Below are positions 6,173 through 6,232 of a stretch of 6,232 nucleotides of DNA, piece after piece. A program made the position numbers and the translations under genes. Origin of the DNA: Cribrihabitans_A pelagius. GTDB lineage: Bacteria; Pseudomonadota; Alphaproteobacteria; Rhodobacterales; Rhodobacteraceae. Location of the stretch: assembly GCF_048820915.1 (NCBI RefSeq), contig NZ_JBMERR010000053.1, positions 1 through 6,232 on the forward strand, in the 5' to 3' direction. Numbering within the stretch: the stretch's first letter is position 1; every line of letters begins with the position of its first letter. A model generated the notes under the pieces. That model worked only from the letters and a program-made list of their open reading frames with translations, did no database searches and was not told the DNA's origin.

Positions 6173-6232
6173 ATGTCTGATCTTTTCTGGCTAACTGACG
6201 CGCAGATGGCGCGCCTTGAGCCTTTCTTCCCC
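6173..6232 (+). CDS. IS5-family transposase, N-terminal 20 residues
   Basis: The ATG at 6173 opens a frame whose 20 visible residues (MSDLFWLTDAQMARLEPFFP) are the characteristic beginning of alphaproteobacterial IS5-family transposases, the DUF4096-type N-terminal region that precedes the DDE domain. The gene continues beyond the window, so it is not known whether it is complete or split into two frames as in the IS427 group. It reads away from the truncated DUF1326 gene in the direction of the operon. Confidence 0.88.
   Translation, partial: MSDLFWLTDAQMARLEPFFP

Larger units (their letters stand above)
6110..6232 (+). mobile_element. Left end of an IS5-family insertion sequence
   Basis: The end begins with GGGTCAGGACCC at 6110-6121, itself a palindrome (GGGTC-AG-GACCC), followed by about 50 bp of leader and the start of an IS5-family transposase. 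The base just after the DUF1326 coding sequence sits in CTAG (6107-6110), in line with the short TA- or CTAG-like targets used by members of this family. The exact first base of the element is uncertain by one or two positions because the target may overlap its tip. The right end is outside the window. Confidence 0.8.

Noticed and set aside
1..6232. CRISPR array, tRNA or rRNA genes
   Set aside because: I saw no regularly spaced repeats of 20-40 bp, no tRNA-like CCA-ended cloverleaf and no rRNA-like stretch.

Overview
The window looks like an accessory locus from a GC-rich alphaproteobacterium, probably rhizobial or a relative. This rests on the type of both insertion-sequence transposases, the CBS-domain fragment and the codon use; no rRNA or housekeeping gene is present to fix the taxon. 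A largely intact regulator-plus-enzyme locus (1326-6004) lies between two insertion sequences, and both cut into genes.

Left part (1-651): the right end of an IS256-family (Mutator-type) element, with the transposase C-terminus and terminal repeat, abuts the 3' part of a CBS-domain gene. The reading frame runs from the IS junction to a normal stop, so the element appears to have landed in that gene. Bases 652-1325 hold no gene I can recognise. The last part probably carries the promoter of the next gene, and a 7-bp inverted repeat lies further upstream.

Centre (1326-6004): a 1073-residue regulator with an N-terminal winged helix and BTAD domain (SARP/AfsR-type), an AAA/NTPase domain with clear Walker A and B motifs, and a long helical TPR-like C-terminus. 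It is followed on the same strand by a 463-residue FAD-linked oxidoreductase of the PCMH/berberine-bridge (BBE) class. In the 65-bp gap between them an 8-base sequence (CGGAACGC) occurs twice with an 11-bp period, upstream of a weak -10-like hexamer. Streptomyces SARPs bind this kind of heptamer-plus-4-bp arrangement, so the simplest model is that the regulator activates the oxidoreductase operon through these repeats.

Right part (5997-6232): overlapping the oxidoreductase stop is the start of a cysteine-rich DUF1326-type protein, with its own strong Shine-Dalgarno sequence. After 37 codons it is interrupted by the left end of an IS5-family element, and the junction itself supplies the TAG stop. 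The IS5 transposase begins at 6173 and runs off the window. The operon therefore probably once coded for regulator, FAD oxidase, DUF1326 protein and possibly further genes; here it is cut after the oxidase.
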